Both the position numbers and the translations under genes were made by a program. The notes under the pieces are model-generated. The model did no database searches, was not told where the DNA came from, and saw nothing but the letters and a program-made list of their open reading frames with translations. From positions 62,001-126,000 of the forward strand of contig NZ_RQVS01000008.1 of the NCBI RefSeq assembly GCF_003865375.1: a stretch of 64,000 nucleotides of DNA, in the 5' to 3' direction. How positions within the stretch are numbered: the stretch's first letter is position 1; every line of letters starts with the position of its first letter. Below, in pieces: positions 51,487 to 60,252 of this stretch. The DNA is from Gulosibacter macacae (GTDB lineage Bacteria > Actinomycetota > Actinomycetes > Actinomycetales > Microbacteriaceae).

Positions 51487-52222
51487 GGCTGCGTTGGGCG
51501 TCAACGTCTCATATTTCGTGGCTCCCGCGCCGATAGTCGCGGCGCGGAATACCACCGCGTTGAAGGGCATCGAACTCAACGAATGCCGGACCAGTGGTAG
51601 TCCGGAACAACTAAGGGGACTGCTTGACGGTAGCCTCGACTTGGTCGTCACGGCACTCGACAACTTGTTCAACTGGGCCGATGCGGGCGCAGCATTCGTG
51701 CTTGTTGGCCAAGTTGAGCCGACAACACCGCTGACTATCGTTGCTGGACCGGGCATCCAGAGCCTGGCCGACCTTGAGGGTCACCGTTTTGCAGTTGATG
51801 CGTTTGACAACGGTTTTGCCCTAATCGCACGCCATCTGCTCGGCGAGCGAGGCGTCAAACCGAGATGGCACGAGGTTGGCGGCGTGCAAGCCCGGTACGA
51901 GGCGTTGCGCGCTGGTGAAACCGACGCGACCTTGCTCGGGCCGCCCTTCGATGAGCGAGCACGAGATGCCGGATGCACGCAACTTGCCAATGTGCAGGAG
52001 ATCTATCCCGCCTACCCCGGTCAAGTGCTCATCGTGCGTGCTGATCGCCTCGACGATGACGACGTCCAAACCGTGCTGGCTGTACTGGAACGAAGCGGCC
52101 TTTGCGGCGTAGTTCCGGAAGGACTTGAGGTCTTAGTTCGCATTCGACGTGACCTCGACTTGCTCAGCGAAAGCGCAAGGATCCCTCTCCTTAATTCGAA
52201 TCGGAAGGTCAATGATGACTAG
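51455..52222 (+). CDS. Leaderless NMT1/SsuA-like periplasmic-binding-fold protein
   Basis: The 255-residue protein has the fold pattern of nitrate/sulfonate/taurine-type binding proteins (LRGLLDGSLDLVVTALDNLFNW, GPGIQSLADLEGHRFAVDAFDNG, EALRAGETDATLLGPP). There is no signal peptide or lipobox, and even the upstream extension to 51365 gives none. No matching ABC membrane genes are near. NMT1/THI5-type proteins of this fold can be enzymes, so a catalytic role in the operon is conceivable. The second such gene in this window is at 41054. Confidence 0.7.
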   Translation: MRTSSLRRLFEAALGVNVSYFVAPAPIVAARNTTALKGIELNECRTSGSPEQLRGLLDGSLDLVVTALDNLFNWADAGAAFVLVGQVEPTTPLTIVAGPGIQSLADLEGHRFAVDAFDNGFALIARHLLGERGVKPRWHEVGGVQARYEALRAGETDATLLGPPFDERARDAGCTQLANVQEIYPAYPGQVLIVRADRLDDDDVQTVLAVLERSGLCGVVPEGLEVLVRIRRDLDLLSESARIPLLNSNRKVNDD

Positions 52223-53501
52223 CCCCGCTACCGTGCTCTCCACCCCTTGGAAGATCAATGGGTTGACAATCAAGAATCGCTTCGTGCTCAGCCCGATGGC
52301 AGTTCTTCAGCCAACCGAGGACGGGCGGCCTAGCGATCAGTCGATTGCCTTCCTCGTCCGGCGTGCCCAGGGAGGTGCCGGGCTGCTCATGGTCGGTGGC
52401 GGTGCAGCCACATCCAGAGGTGTTTCCGAGGCGCCGTTTCAGCCTCTCATGCGCTCCGACGACGATCGATACATCCCAGATCTCAAGCGGCTCGTTGACG
52501 CTGTGCACGAGCATGAAGTCCCGGTGATTCACCAGATTTTCCCGAGCTTCGGTGCGATGGGCATTCCTGGTGAGGGGCGTCCGACCCGAGCCGCGAGCCC
52601 GAAGCCCGTACATATGGGTGCGCCTCGACTTCCAAACGGCTTCTTCATCCCCGGGGGGCGGACCAACCCGACGCCAGAGGAGATCACCAAGGAAGAAATC
52701 CTTGAGGTACAGGGGGCCACTGTCGACGCAGTGCGGCGCTGCAAGGAAGCGGGGTTCGACGGCATCGAGCTTGGCGCTCACATGCGGTACCTGTACTCAT
52801 CATTCCTGTCGCCGCGCACAAATTGGCGTACGGACGAGTACGGTGGCTCAGCTGAAAACCGAGCTCGCATCCTGGTTGAGACGATTCGCGCAATTCGTGA
52901 GGAAGTCGGTGACAATTATCCGATCGGCGTGCGAATGAGTGTCAACGATCACCTGCCTGATGGGCAAGGTCCGGAGGGCTATGCCGAGGTTGCAAAGCAC
53001 ATTGCAGCAGCTGGCGTCGATTGCATCGCGCTCACCGACGGAAACTACGAGTCGATGGATGCGAACCTCCCGCGTGAATCGGGAGCGATCCTTGCTCACG
53101 GTGAAGCTCAGATTTTTCGCGACGCACTTCCAGGAATGCCGTTGCTCATCAGCAGCACGTATGACCCAGAGCAGGCGGCCACGGCTGTTGAGGAGGGGAT
53201 CATTGATGGCTTAATGCTGGCGCGACAGTTGCTTGCTGATCCCGACTTCCCGAACAAGATTCTCGCGGGTAGGGAGAGCGACATCACCTGGTGCGATCAC
53301 AACAACTCCTGCCTGCGTCGACTTATTTTCAACGTGCCGGTCACGTGCTCGAAGAACCGGGAGACCGGCAGGGAGTCTGGCGCTGGGGCACGAAAGGCCA
53401 CGCTGCCACAAAACTTGGTCGTGGGTGCGACTGGTAGTCCCGTGCTGATGGGGATCGCCGACAAGCTCGCATCAGCAAAGAGCAAGAAGGTGAAAGCATG
53501 A
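52215..53501 (+). CDS. Old-yellow-enzyme-type NADH:flavin oxidoreductase
   Basis: The 428-residue protein is an OYE/2-enoate reductase TIM barrel: NRFVLSPMAV at the N-terminus, the HxYLxxxFLSP-type segment HMRYLYSSFLSPRTNWR, and YGGSAENRARILVETI. The C-terminal region carries only three cysteines (CDHNNSC, then TCSKN), spaced differently from the usual four-cysteine iron-sulfur motif of 2,4-dienoyl-CoA reductases, and the second flavin domain is missing. It may reduce a C=C bond in a ring-cleavage product. ATG 52215 follows GGAAGG. Confidence 0.8.
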   Translation: MTSPATVLSTPWKINGLTIKNRFVLSPMAVLQPTEDGRPSDQSIAFLVRRAQGGAGLLMVGGGAATSRGVSEAPFQPLMRSDDDRYIPDLKRLVDAVHEHEVPVIHQIFPSFGAMGIPGEGRPTRAASPKPVHMGAPRLPNGFFIPGGRTNPTPEEITKEEILEVQGATVDAVRRCKEAGFDGIELGAHMRYLYSSFLSPRTNWRTDEYGGSAENRARILVETIRAIREEVGDNYPIGVRMSVNDHLPDGQGPEGYAEVAKHIAAAGVDCIALTDGNYESMDANLPRESGAILAHGEAQIFRDALPGMPLLISSTYDPEQAATAVEEGIIDGLMLARQLLADPDFPNKILAGRESDITWCDHNNSCLRRLIFNVPVTCSKNRETGRESGAGARKATLPQNLVVGATGSPVLMGIADKLASAKSKKVKA

Positions 53502-54205
53502 GTCAGGACCCTGCGTACAAACTAGTTATTCTGCTCACCCGTTCCCCGGAGATCACGCGAGAAGAGTTCGCACGGCGAATCGTCGACCTCGAGTCGACCG
53601 CTCCAGTATCGAAGGGCGGACTCCAGAGACGCGTTGTCACGACGGGGCTCGCCACTGTTGATCCCGAGTCGGAGTCGCCGTTCGACGCTGCCATCGAGAC
53701 CTGGTGGACTCGGAAGAACGACGCCGCCGATTGGGTCGTCTCGCAAACGTTCGAAAACGACTGGCTCGCACCTCGCCTCCCGCTACTCGCCTGCCGACCC
53801 CACGCGATTGCCGGGGAGCCGGCGGCGCCTAGGCCGAACGGCGAAGACTACCCACAGGGCGCGGTGCAACTCATCGCACTGACCACGTCGATGCGATCGC
53901 GGCGGAAGGACGAGTTCGCTGCAGCCTACGTCCGCCACGCCGAACTCGCGTCGAGCGGCCTTGAATCGGGCGCGCGGATCACCCGCCTGGAGTTCGTGCC
54001 AGCACCGCTCGCCGCACCCTCGCGTTTCAGCGTCGATCGCTACGACGGCGTCGGCACTATCGTGTTCGCCGCGGAGTCCGCCCTGGCCGATGAGGTCGCC
54101 AAAGCGTACTACCGTGATGTCGTTGTGCCGGATGCGGCGCGTTTCAGTGACATCGGCTACTCTCACATCCTTGTAGGTTCTCCGACCTTCGTTGGACCTA
54201 CGTAG
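53498..54205 (+). CDS. EthD-like tandem alpha-beta-barrel protein
   Basis: The 235-residue protein contains two ferredoxin-like repeats of the EthD type (YKLVILLTRSPEITREEF; AVQLIALTTSMRSRRKDEF). EthD-like proteins are small decarboxylases, isomerases or helpers in degradation clusters. Function unknown here. It overlaps the OYE stop by ATGA and ends the operon before a strong hairpin. Confidence 0.72.
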   Translation: MSQDPAYKLVILLTRSPEITREEFARRIVDLESTAPVSKGGLQRRVVTTGLATVDPESESPFDAAIETWWTRKNDAADWVVSQTFENDWLAPRLPLLACRPHAIAGEPAAPRPNGEDYPQGAVQLIALTTSMRSRRKDEFAAAYVRHAELASSGLESGARITRLEFVPAPLAAPSRFSVDRYDGVGTIVFAAESALADEVAKAYYRDVVVPDAARFSDIGYSHILVGSPTFVGPT

Positions 54206-54213
54206 GAAATAAC

Positions 54214-54260
54214 GATGTTGGGGGGGGTGGGCATCGGCGCCCACCCCCCCCACATCGTTT
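54214..54260. terminator. Bidirectional terminator with G8/C8 tracts
   Basis: GATGTT-G8-TGGGC (54214-54232) pairs with GCCCA-C8-ACATC (54239-54256) with one bulge, followed by GTTTTC. It separates the convergent EthD-like and ABC permease genes. Confidence 0.85.
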
Positions 54261-54272
54261 TCCCTGACTGCG

Positions 54273-55301
54273 CTAAAAGCGATCGCGGACGTGGCGCTCA
54301 CGACCAAAGAGCGCAACCACTGCGAGGATGATGATGCCGTAGACAATTCTCGTCTGTGCCTCGCTCATGCCTTGACTGATGATGATGGTCGAAAGCACGG
54401 TGAGGATAAGCGCACCAAGAGCCGTCCTCGTGAAGCCGCCTCGGATAGAGCCGAAGGTCGTGCCACCGACAAGTACGGCGGCAAGCCCAGAGAATAGATA
54501 TGGCTCGCCAATAGACATGGTCCATCCGGAGCCAAACGCTGCAATGAACATGCCCGCTAGGCCGGCGAATGCACCTGAGGCGGCGAAGACACCGGCCCAT
54601 ACTGCTCCGGTGCGAATGCGTGAAAGGCCCGCGGCACGCGGATTCACGCCAGTTGCGTAGAGGCGTCGACCGGCGACAGTCTTCGTGAGAAAGAGCCAAA
54701 GCAAGACTCCGAGTACTGCAACGATGATGACGACCGGCGGCACGGGAATGCCAAATGTCGTGCCTGTGAGCTGCGCCAATGACTTGAGCTCCTGAGGTGG
54801 TTGGCCGTTGTAGTCGCCGCCGGCGAGGAAAAGAGATCCGCCTGTGAGGGCGACACCGAGCCCGAGCGTGATCACGAGAGGCTCGATTCGATAGCGGTGG
54901 CACACCCACCCGACTAGCCCGCCGATGCCACCGCACACGGCAAGCACAACGACCATGGCCAGGGGTGCTTGCCAGCCGAGGCGGCTGGTTGCTTGCGAGG
55001 CAACCATCGCACCGAATGTCACATAGCCGGCGATTGCCATATCGAGGCCACCAAGGATAACCACAAGTGTTTGGCCCATCGCGGCAAGTGCGAGCAGCGA
55101 GGCGATCGTGAGAATCGACACCGCAGCTATGGGGCGGTCCAGGAACGCCGGCACGAGGGACACGAGCACGACCACCATGACGACAAGAATCATGAACTGA
55201 ATGACGGGGGTCTCGAGCACCCAACGCTGGATGCGTTGTCCGCGTGGAAGTTCTTCCCGAGGAAGCGTCAGTGAACGTGTAACGTGCGTGAACTTATTCA
55301 T
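54273..55301 (-). CDS. Ribose-type ABC transporter permease (first)
   Basis: The 342-residue membrane protein belongs to the RbsC/branched-chain permease family: helices LVSLVPAFLDRPIAAVSILTIA and GLDMAIAGYVTFGAMVA, and GGTTFGSIRGGFTRTALGALIL near the C-terminus. It pairs with the permease encoded just upstream on the same strand, overlapping by four bases, the RbsA-type ATPase, and the lipoprotein encoded divergently. Confidence 0.9.
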   Translation of the reverse strand: MNKFTHVTRSLTLPREELPRGQRIQRWVLETPVIQFMILVVMVVVLVSLVPAFLDRPIAAVSILTIASLLALAAMGQTLVVILGGLDMAIAGYVTFGAMVASQATSRLGWQAPLAMVVVLAVCGGIGGLVGWVCHRYRIEPLVITLGLGVALTGGSLFLAGGDYNGQPPQELKSLAQLTGTTFGIPVPPVVIIVAVLGVLLWLFLTKTVAGRRLYATGVNPRAAGLSRIRTGAVWAGVFAASGAFAGLAGMFIAAFGSGWTMSIGEPYLFSGLAAVLVGGTTFGSIRGGFTRTALGALILTVLSTIIISQGMSEAQTRIVYGIIILAVVALFGRERHVRDRF

Positions 55302-56257
55302 GATCGGCTCCTAGCGCGACGAGGATTGAGGAGGGTGGCGCCGACGAGCACGCCAACAACAAGTACTGCGCCGTACGCGAACTGCACCATTGCCGGGTCG
55401 ACGCCGAAGGCGGTGAGCAACTGCTGTAAGAGGTACAGCACGAGTGCGCCGAGGAATGTCCCCAGGAGTCCGCCGCGTCCACCTCCGAGCGCCGTGCCGC
55501 CGAGCACTGCAGCAGCGAGTCCAAGCAGTGCGTAGGTTGTGGCAAGTGAAGATTGCGACGACTGCAGGAGCGCGCTGAGTGCGATTCCGGCCACCCCTGC
55601 GAACAAACCGCCGACGGTGTAAGCCAGCGTGCGAACCAAGCTGATGTTGACTCCGGAGCCAAATGCCGAACTATCGCTCTCGCCCGTCGCCAGCAGGTTT
55701 CGCACATAGGTGGTGCGACGAAGAGCAAACCAGATGAGCGCAACTACGCCGATTGAAACGAGTGCGCCCGGCAAGAAACCGAATCGTTGCGCGAGACCGA
55801 TTGACCAGTTCTCGGGCGCGCCAACGGGCGACTTTGAGATCGTGATGGAAAGGCCGACGAGGATAAACAGCATCCCCGTCGACGCGACAACCGGGTGGAG
55901 TCGCACCACGGTCACGAGCAGTCCGGTCACGGTTCCGATTGCCGCGGCAACGAGGAGGACCAGTGGGATGGCGATGTACCACTCGCCCAAGCCTTGGGGG
56001 AGTAGTACCGCCACGAAGAAGCAATTGATGAAGGTGGCGAGCGGGCCCACCGATACATCGATTCCGCCGGAAAGAATCGGCGGAGTGGCGGCGAACCCGA
56101 CGAGCACAAACGGGGCGAGCGTTGCGAGCGTTGCGGGCAGTCGCTCCGGTGACAAGAACGACGGGCTCACGATCAAATTGATAATGAGCAGAATTGCGGC
56201 CAAGAGGCCGGCGAACGCCCACGATCGGGTTTGCAGAAAGTTGATGACGTGTTTCAT
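55298..56257 (-). CDS. Ribose-type ABC transporter permease (second)
   Basis: A 319-residue RbsC-family membrane protein with GGIDVSVGPLATFINCFFVA and GGTALGGGRGGLLGTFLGALVLYLL as landmarks. It overlaps both neighbours by four bases, so ATPase and both permeases are translated as one unit. Confidence 0.9.
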   Translation of the reverse strand: MKHVINFLQTRSWAFAGLLAAILLIINLIVSPSFLSPERLPATLATLAPFVLVGFAATPPILSGGIDVSVGPLATFINCFFVAVLLPQGLGEWYIAIPLVLLVAAAIGTVTGLLVTVVRLHPVVASTGMLFILVGLSITISKSPVGAPENWSIGLAQRFGFLPGALVSIGVVALIWFALRRTTYVRNLLATGESDSSAFGSGVNISLVRTLAYTVGGLFAGVAGIALSALLQSSQSSLATTYALLGLAAAVLGGTALGGGRGGLLGTFLGALVLYLLQQLLTAFGVDPAMVQFAYGAVLVVGVLVGATLLNPRRARSRS

Positions 56258-57759
56258 GCGGCAGCTCCGCTCTCGTGGCCGAAGTAGGCAGAAACGACGG
56301 CCTCAGTGGTGAGCCGCGCGCGGGGAATCTCCGAAAAGACCGTCTGGTCGCGGAACACGAGCACTCGATCGACAAGCTCGACGAGTTCGTCAACTTCGCT
56401 CGAAAGCATCACCACACTCATGCCGCTGGCGCAAAGTCGCTCGAGCGTCGCGTAGATCTCGCGTTTGGTCATGATGTCGACGCCGCGGGTGGGGTCGTTG
56501 AGAAGCAGCACTTTGGGGTCGGTGGCCAGCCATCTTGCGAGCAGAACTTTTTGCTGGCTACCGCCGGAAAGGCTCGATATGGGATCGTCCTGCGATCCGA
56601 GACGGATGCTCAAAGCATCGACGACATCGGCAAAACGCTCCGCCATGCGCCTCTTGCTCAGAAATGCCCCATTGGCGTCAAGGCGCATCGTAGGTAGTGC
56701 GAAGTTCTCGCGAATGGACATCGATTCGAACAGTGATTCTCCGCGACGCTCACGTGGCAAATAGGCAACGCCGATCTTTGCTCCGTTGTCCTGGTGCACC
56801 TCGATGTCGGGTGTAAGGATGCGCACGACGGAACCCTCGCCATTGGCAATGCCCCCTAATCTCTTGAGGAATTGGTCTTGTCCGTGTCCTTCGAGGCCAG
56901 CAAGACCAACCAATTCGCCGCTGCGCAGGTCGAAGTCAATCGCTTCGGCATCGGGGTGGAGTCTGACGGACTCGGCTCGAAGCGTCACGGTGCCGAGCTC
57001 GCGGTGGTGATCTTCACGCTCGAAGCGCCCCGAAGTGCCGGTCATGTCACCGACGAGTCGCTCAATAGAAATCTCGTCACGCGTCACCTGCGAGACCGTG
57101 CGACCGCTACGGAGCACGGTCACGGCATCCGATACTTCGGCGACTTCGTCCATGCGATGTGAAATGAACAGGATGCTGGTGCCAGCCGCGGTGAGACGAC
57201 GCATTTCAGTGAACAGTCGGTCTCGGGTGAGGACGTCCAGGGCCGCTGTCGATTCATCGAGCACGAGGACTCGAGGCTCGCGAACAAGCGCTCGTGCGAT
57301 GCAGATCGCCTGTCGCTCCGACAACGACAGGGAACCAACTGATCGGTCAAGATCGATGCCGTCCACGAGCCTTCCCAGCGTCTCAGCGGCAATCTGCCGC
57401 TGTTCGGCTCGGCTTCGACGGCGGGCAAAAACTCCGTCCGAACCGAGCCAGATGTTGTCGAGTACGGACTGATTGGCGGCTGTGAGCACTTCCTGGAAAA
57501 CGACGGCAATTCCGTGCTCTCCGGCCTGTCGGGGATTGCGAAAATCGATGGACTTGCCATCGAGGGTGAATTCGCCTTCGTCAGCTCGGTGCACACCGCC
57601 GATGATCTTCACCAGCGTTGATTTACCGGAGCCGTTTTCGCCGAGCAGCGTGTGAATTTCGCCTGGCGCAACATCGAGATTTGCGCCGACGAGTGCCCGG
57701 GTCGCCCCGAACTGCTTGCTGATCTCAGCGAGATGGAGGCCTCTGGTGGCATTAGACAT
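56254..57759 (-). CDS. Sugar-type ABC transporter ATPase with two nucleotide-binding domains (RbsA/MglA family)
   Basis: The 501-residue protein has two ABC domains. The first has Walker A GENGSGKST and Walker B LVLDESTAALD. The second has the degenerate Walker A usual in RbsA (GLEGHGQDQF), signature LSGGSQQKVLLARW and LLLNDPTRGVD, in which the usual DE pair is ND, so the second site probably cannot hydrolyse ATP. It starts the transporter operon; a shared regulatory region lies between it and the binding protein gene. Confidence 0.9.
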   Translation of the reverse strand: MSNATRGLHLAEISKQFGATRALVGANLDVAPGEIHTLLGENGSGKSTLVKIIGGVHRADEGEFTLDGKSIDFRNPRQAGEHGIAVVFQEVLTAANQSVLDNIWLGSDGVFARRRSRAEQRQIAAETLGRLVDGIDLDRSVGSLSLSERQAICIARALVREPRVLVLDESTAALDVLTRDRLFTEMRRLTAAGTSILFISHRMDEVAEVSDAVTVLRSGRTVSQVTRDEISIERLVGDMTGTSGRFEREDHHRELGTVTLRAESVRLHPDAEAIDFDLRSGELVGLAGLEGHGQDQFLKRLGGIANGEGSVVRILTPDIEVHQDNGAKIGVAYLPRERRGESLFESMSIRENFALPTMRLDANGAFLSKRRMAERFADVVDALSIRLGSQDDPISSLSGGSQQKVLLARWLATDPKVLLLNDPTRGVDIMTKREIYATLERLCASGMSVVMLSSEVDELVELVDRVLVFRDQTVFSEIPRARLTTEAVVSAYFGHESGAAA

Positions 57760-57814
57760 GGGTGTCTCTCTCCTGATTTCGGGCGCGCATCCTCGCGCGC
57801 TACATTCAAAACTA

Positions 57815-57828
57815 GACGCACCGTATCG
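57815..57828. promoter_or_regulatory. TACG-N3-CGT operator-like element in the transporter intergenic region
   Basis: On the minus strand CGATACGGTGCGTC (57815-57828) shares GATACGGTGCGT with the element at 62895-62914 upstream of the FAH gene. It lies 56 bp upstream of the minus-strand ATPase start. Confidence 0.65.
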
Positions 57829-57844
57829 AATGTGTCTACTCTAG

Positions 57845-57866
57845 GTGTGCGCAACGTTGCGCACAC
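57845..57866. promoter_or_regulatory. Perfect 22-bp palindrome, LacI-type operator
   Basis: GTGTGCGCAAC followed by its exact reverse complement GTTGCGCACAC (57845-57866) has the central CG and AACGTT core typical of LacI-family operators. It lies 18 bp before the substrate-binding protein start, overlapping its promoter. No LacI-family gene is in the window. Confidence 0.8.
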
Positions 57867-57884
57867 TCAACGAGGAGTTCACTC

Positions 57885-59153
57885 ATGCCCAACCACCCCC
57901 GCTCTAGCCGGTTCCGAGTGACCGCAGCCACAATGGCTGCAATCGGTGCACTCGTACTTGCCGGTTGCGCGCAGTCCGGGACACCGGCAAACACCGACTC
58001 GCCAGCGCCTTCTGGCGATGCCACCGCTGCCGCTGGTACCTGTGGCGCGGTCCCTGAGGTCGGCGCAAACGATCCCAACGGTCTGCTTGCCGATATGTCG
58101 GCAGAAGTTCAAGCCGGCTACAACGGTTACCCCTTTGAGATTCAGGAGTCGGCGTGGGCTGACTTTAAGTCGGAGAAGACCGAAGGGTTCACCGCTGCAA
58201 TTGTGGGCACCGCGCCCGCGGCGCCGTTCATCGCTGCGTATCAGAACGCGCTTGCCGAGTCGCTTGAGAAGGCGGGTGTCGACATCGTTCTCAACGTGGC
58301 ACCAAATGACCCTTCTGATGTCCCGGGTCAGCTCCAGCAATTCAGTCAGGCGCTGGCGCTAAAGCCCGACATCATCTTCTTCAACCCGGTCGCCCCGGAG
58401 CCTGCCATCGATCTTGTGAACGAAGCCCACGACGCTGGCATTCCCGTGGTCTCGCTCGTGGTGCCAATTGACAGCCCCAACGCCGTTTCCGTGGTGTACA
58501 ACGCGGTGCTTCAGTCAATGTCGACTGCCTCGGCGATGTTTGGCGCCATGGGTGGTTCAGGAGATGTGCTCGAAGTTTCGGGCGTTGCTGGCATCCCAAA
58601 TCAGATCTTCTGGGATGCGGGTCGTGACCACGCGCTCGCGCTCTGCCCCGACATCAATGTCGTAGGTTCGGTGCAAGGCATGTTCCAGCCGCCGCTGGCA
58701 CAACAGGCGGTAGTGCAGTACTTGTCGACGAATCCGGCTGGCGTCGATGGCGTTATCCAAGCCGGCACCATGGGCTGGGCGATCCGCGATGCGTTTGTCC
58801 AATCGGGTCACGAAGTGCCGCCGATCCAGGACCTCGGCGCGTCGCAGGGTATGGCTGCCTATGCGGCCGAGCATCCTGACTTCATCTACTACGGATCAAT
58901 CACTCCGCCGGTTGCTATGGCTCAGGGTGCTGCGCAGATTGGCCTCAAAATCCTGCAGGGTGCGGGGCCGAAGGTGAACCAGGTGGTCTGGTCTCCGCAC
59001 ATCATTGACGCGAGCACTGTTGGCGAGTTCGTTGACCCGTCGTGGAGCACCGAAGATGGCACGGATCTCACTTCGGACAGCGTGTACTTCACCGACGAGC
59101 AGACGGCCGAGTTCTTCAAGAACCCGGAGCTTGGCCCGCAGTCGGCTGAGTGA
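57885..59153 (+). CDS. Ribose-type ABC transporter substrate-binding lipoprotein
   Basis: The 422-residue protein starts with a lipoprotein signal peptide whose lipobox reads LVLAGC. The mature part is of the periplasmic-binding type I family (peripla_BP_4): VGTAPAAPFIAAYQNALAESLEKAGVDIV, DVPGQLQQFSQALALKPDIIFFNP and EVSGVAGIPNQIFWDAG. Such systems import sugars, but homologues in catabolic clusters also carry non-sugar solutes. It is divergent from the ATPase-permease operon, with a LacI-type palindrome before its start. Confidence 0.9.
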   Translation: MPNHPRSSRFRVTAATMAAIGALVLAGCAQSGTPANTDSPAPSGDATAAAGTCGAVPEVGANDPNGLLADMSAEVQAGYNGYPFEIQESAWADFKSEKTEGFTAAIVGTAPAAPFIAAYQNALAESLEKAGVDIVLNVAPNDPSDVPGQLQQFSQALALKPDIIFFNPVAPEPAIDLVNEAHDAGIPVVSLVVPIDSPNAVSVVYNAVLQSMSTASAMFGAMGGSGDVLEVSGVAGIPNQIFWDAGRDHALALCPDINVVGSVQGMFQPPLAQQAVVQYLSTNPAGVDGVIQAGTMGWAIRDAFVQSGHEVPPIQDLGASQGMAAYAAEHPDFIYYGSITPPVAMAQGAAQIGLKILQGAGPKVNQVVWSPHIIDASTVGEFVDPSWSTEDGTDLTSDSVYFTDEQTAEFFKNPELGPQSAE

Positions 59154-59159
59154 ATCTGA

Positions 59160-59198
59160 CTCGAGGGCGGACCGGCACCATGCCCGGCCGTCCTCGAG
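59160..59198 (+). terminator. Hairpin after the substrate-binding protein gene
   Basis: CTCGAGG (59160-59166) and CCTCGAG (59192-59198) bound a stem with mismatches and an inner CCGG/CCGG pairing. It lies 6 bp after the stop and before the AraC gene. Confidence 0.6.
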
Positions 59199-59223
59199 TC
59201 GTTCGCATAACAAGGATGTTGCC

Positions 59224-60195
59224 ATGACGTTGGTACTAGACACGCGCACAGTCGTGCCCACCGAGCGCGCACGCTATTGGGCCGCGGGGATTTCTCAGCG
59301 TCTATTTCCGATGCAGGTTGAAGCAGGCGAGAAGTCGGCGTTTGAGGCGCGTTTGACTGGCGGTGAACAGGGGCCGGTCCTGGTATGCGCATTGAGCAGC
59401 GGGCCGCACCGGGTAGGTCGGAGTGCGCGCATGATTCGAAGTGCTGACCCCGAATTCCTTCTGTTTTACTTCGTGCGTCGCGGCGAATGCTTTATCGAGC
59501 AGGACGGACGGGGGTGCAGTCTGCGTGGCGGCGACTTCGCGGCGCAAGACACTTCGCGGCCCTCTAAGTTCGAGGCATCGACGGAGTTCAACATGGTCAT
59601 GCTGGCGATGCCGAAGTGGTTTCTTGGCAATGTGGCATTGGCGGCTGGAAGACGCACGGCGGAACGAGTCGCGACCGCCCATTCGCCCCTGTTGCGGCTT
59701 GCCGCGCCACTCATTGCGGGTCTCGAGCGCACCGCAGGTGCGTACGGACTGGCCGACAAAGAAGCGGACGCTGCAGTGCGGATGCTCCTGCCCATGCTCG
59801 GAGCCATCTACTCAGACTCAGACCAACAGTTCGCACGTGGCGATGACCTTCGAATGCAGATGTGTCGCTTTGCTCTCGATCACCTTCATGACCCGAATCT
59901 GGGGCCGGAGCGCATCGCCCGAGAGCACTTTGTGTCGGTGCGGTACGTGCAGAAGCTCTTTGCGGCGGAGGGCGGAGTCTCGTCCTGGATTCGGATGCAA
60001 CGCCTTGAAGGGGCCGCGCGCGAGCTACGTGCGGGGCAGGTTTCCATTTCGCAGATCGCGGAGCGCTGGGGTTATGTTGATGCGGCAAGCTTCAGTCGCG
60101 CGTTTCGTCGCGTCTACGGGGTCTCTCCGCGGGAGCTGCGAGCCGCACAGTTGTGGGAGCCTCTCCGCAACCCAGCCGTGGCTTCGTGCCCTTGA
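59224..60195 (+). CDS. AraC-family transcriptional regulator
   Basis: The 323-residue protein has an N-terminal AraC-binding-like domain (about 30-200, ending in helices) and a C-terminal double HTH: ERIAREHFVSVRYVQKLFAAEG and SQIAERWGYVDAASFSRAFRRVYGVSPRELR. ATG 59224 follows AAGGATG. It lies between the transporter binding protein and the convergent phenol-oxidase-like gene and may respond to a phenolic substrate. Confidence 0.86.
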   Translation: MTLVLDTRTVVPTERARYWAAGISQRLFPMQVEAGEKSAFEARLTGGEQGPVLVCALSSGPHRVGRSARMIRSADPEFLLFYFVRRGECFIEQDGRGCSLRGGDFAAQDTSRPSKFEASTEFNMVMLAMPKWFLGNVALAAGRRTAERVATAHSPLLRLAAPLIAGLERTAGAYGLADKEADAAVRMLLPMLGAIYSDSDQQFARGDDLRMQMCRFALDHLHDPNLGPERIAREHFVSVRYVQKLFAAEGGVSSWIRMQRLEGAARELRAGQVSISQIAERWGYVDAASFSRAFRRVYGVSPRELRAAQLWEPLRNPAVASCP

Positions 60196-60245
60196 CGCGA
60201 AGAGTGGCCCCCGCACCCAATCGGAGGCGGGGGCCACTCTTCGCG
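60196..60245. terminator. Bidirectional terminator between AraC and the alkylphenol-oxidase-like gene
   Basis: A perfect 19-bp stem (60196-60214 with 60227-60245; arms CGCGAAGAGTGGCCCCCGC and its complement) encloses a 12-nt loop. It lies directly between the two convergent stops. Confidence 0.9.
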
Positions 60246-60252
60246 GCTAGAC

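Noticed and set aside
54220-54251. G8/C8 tracts as a G-quadruplex regulatory element
   Set aside because: The two tracts pair in a hairpin between convergent stops, which is explained by a terminator.
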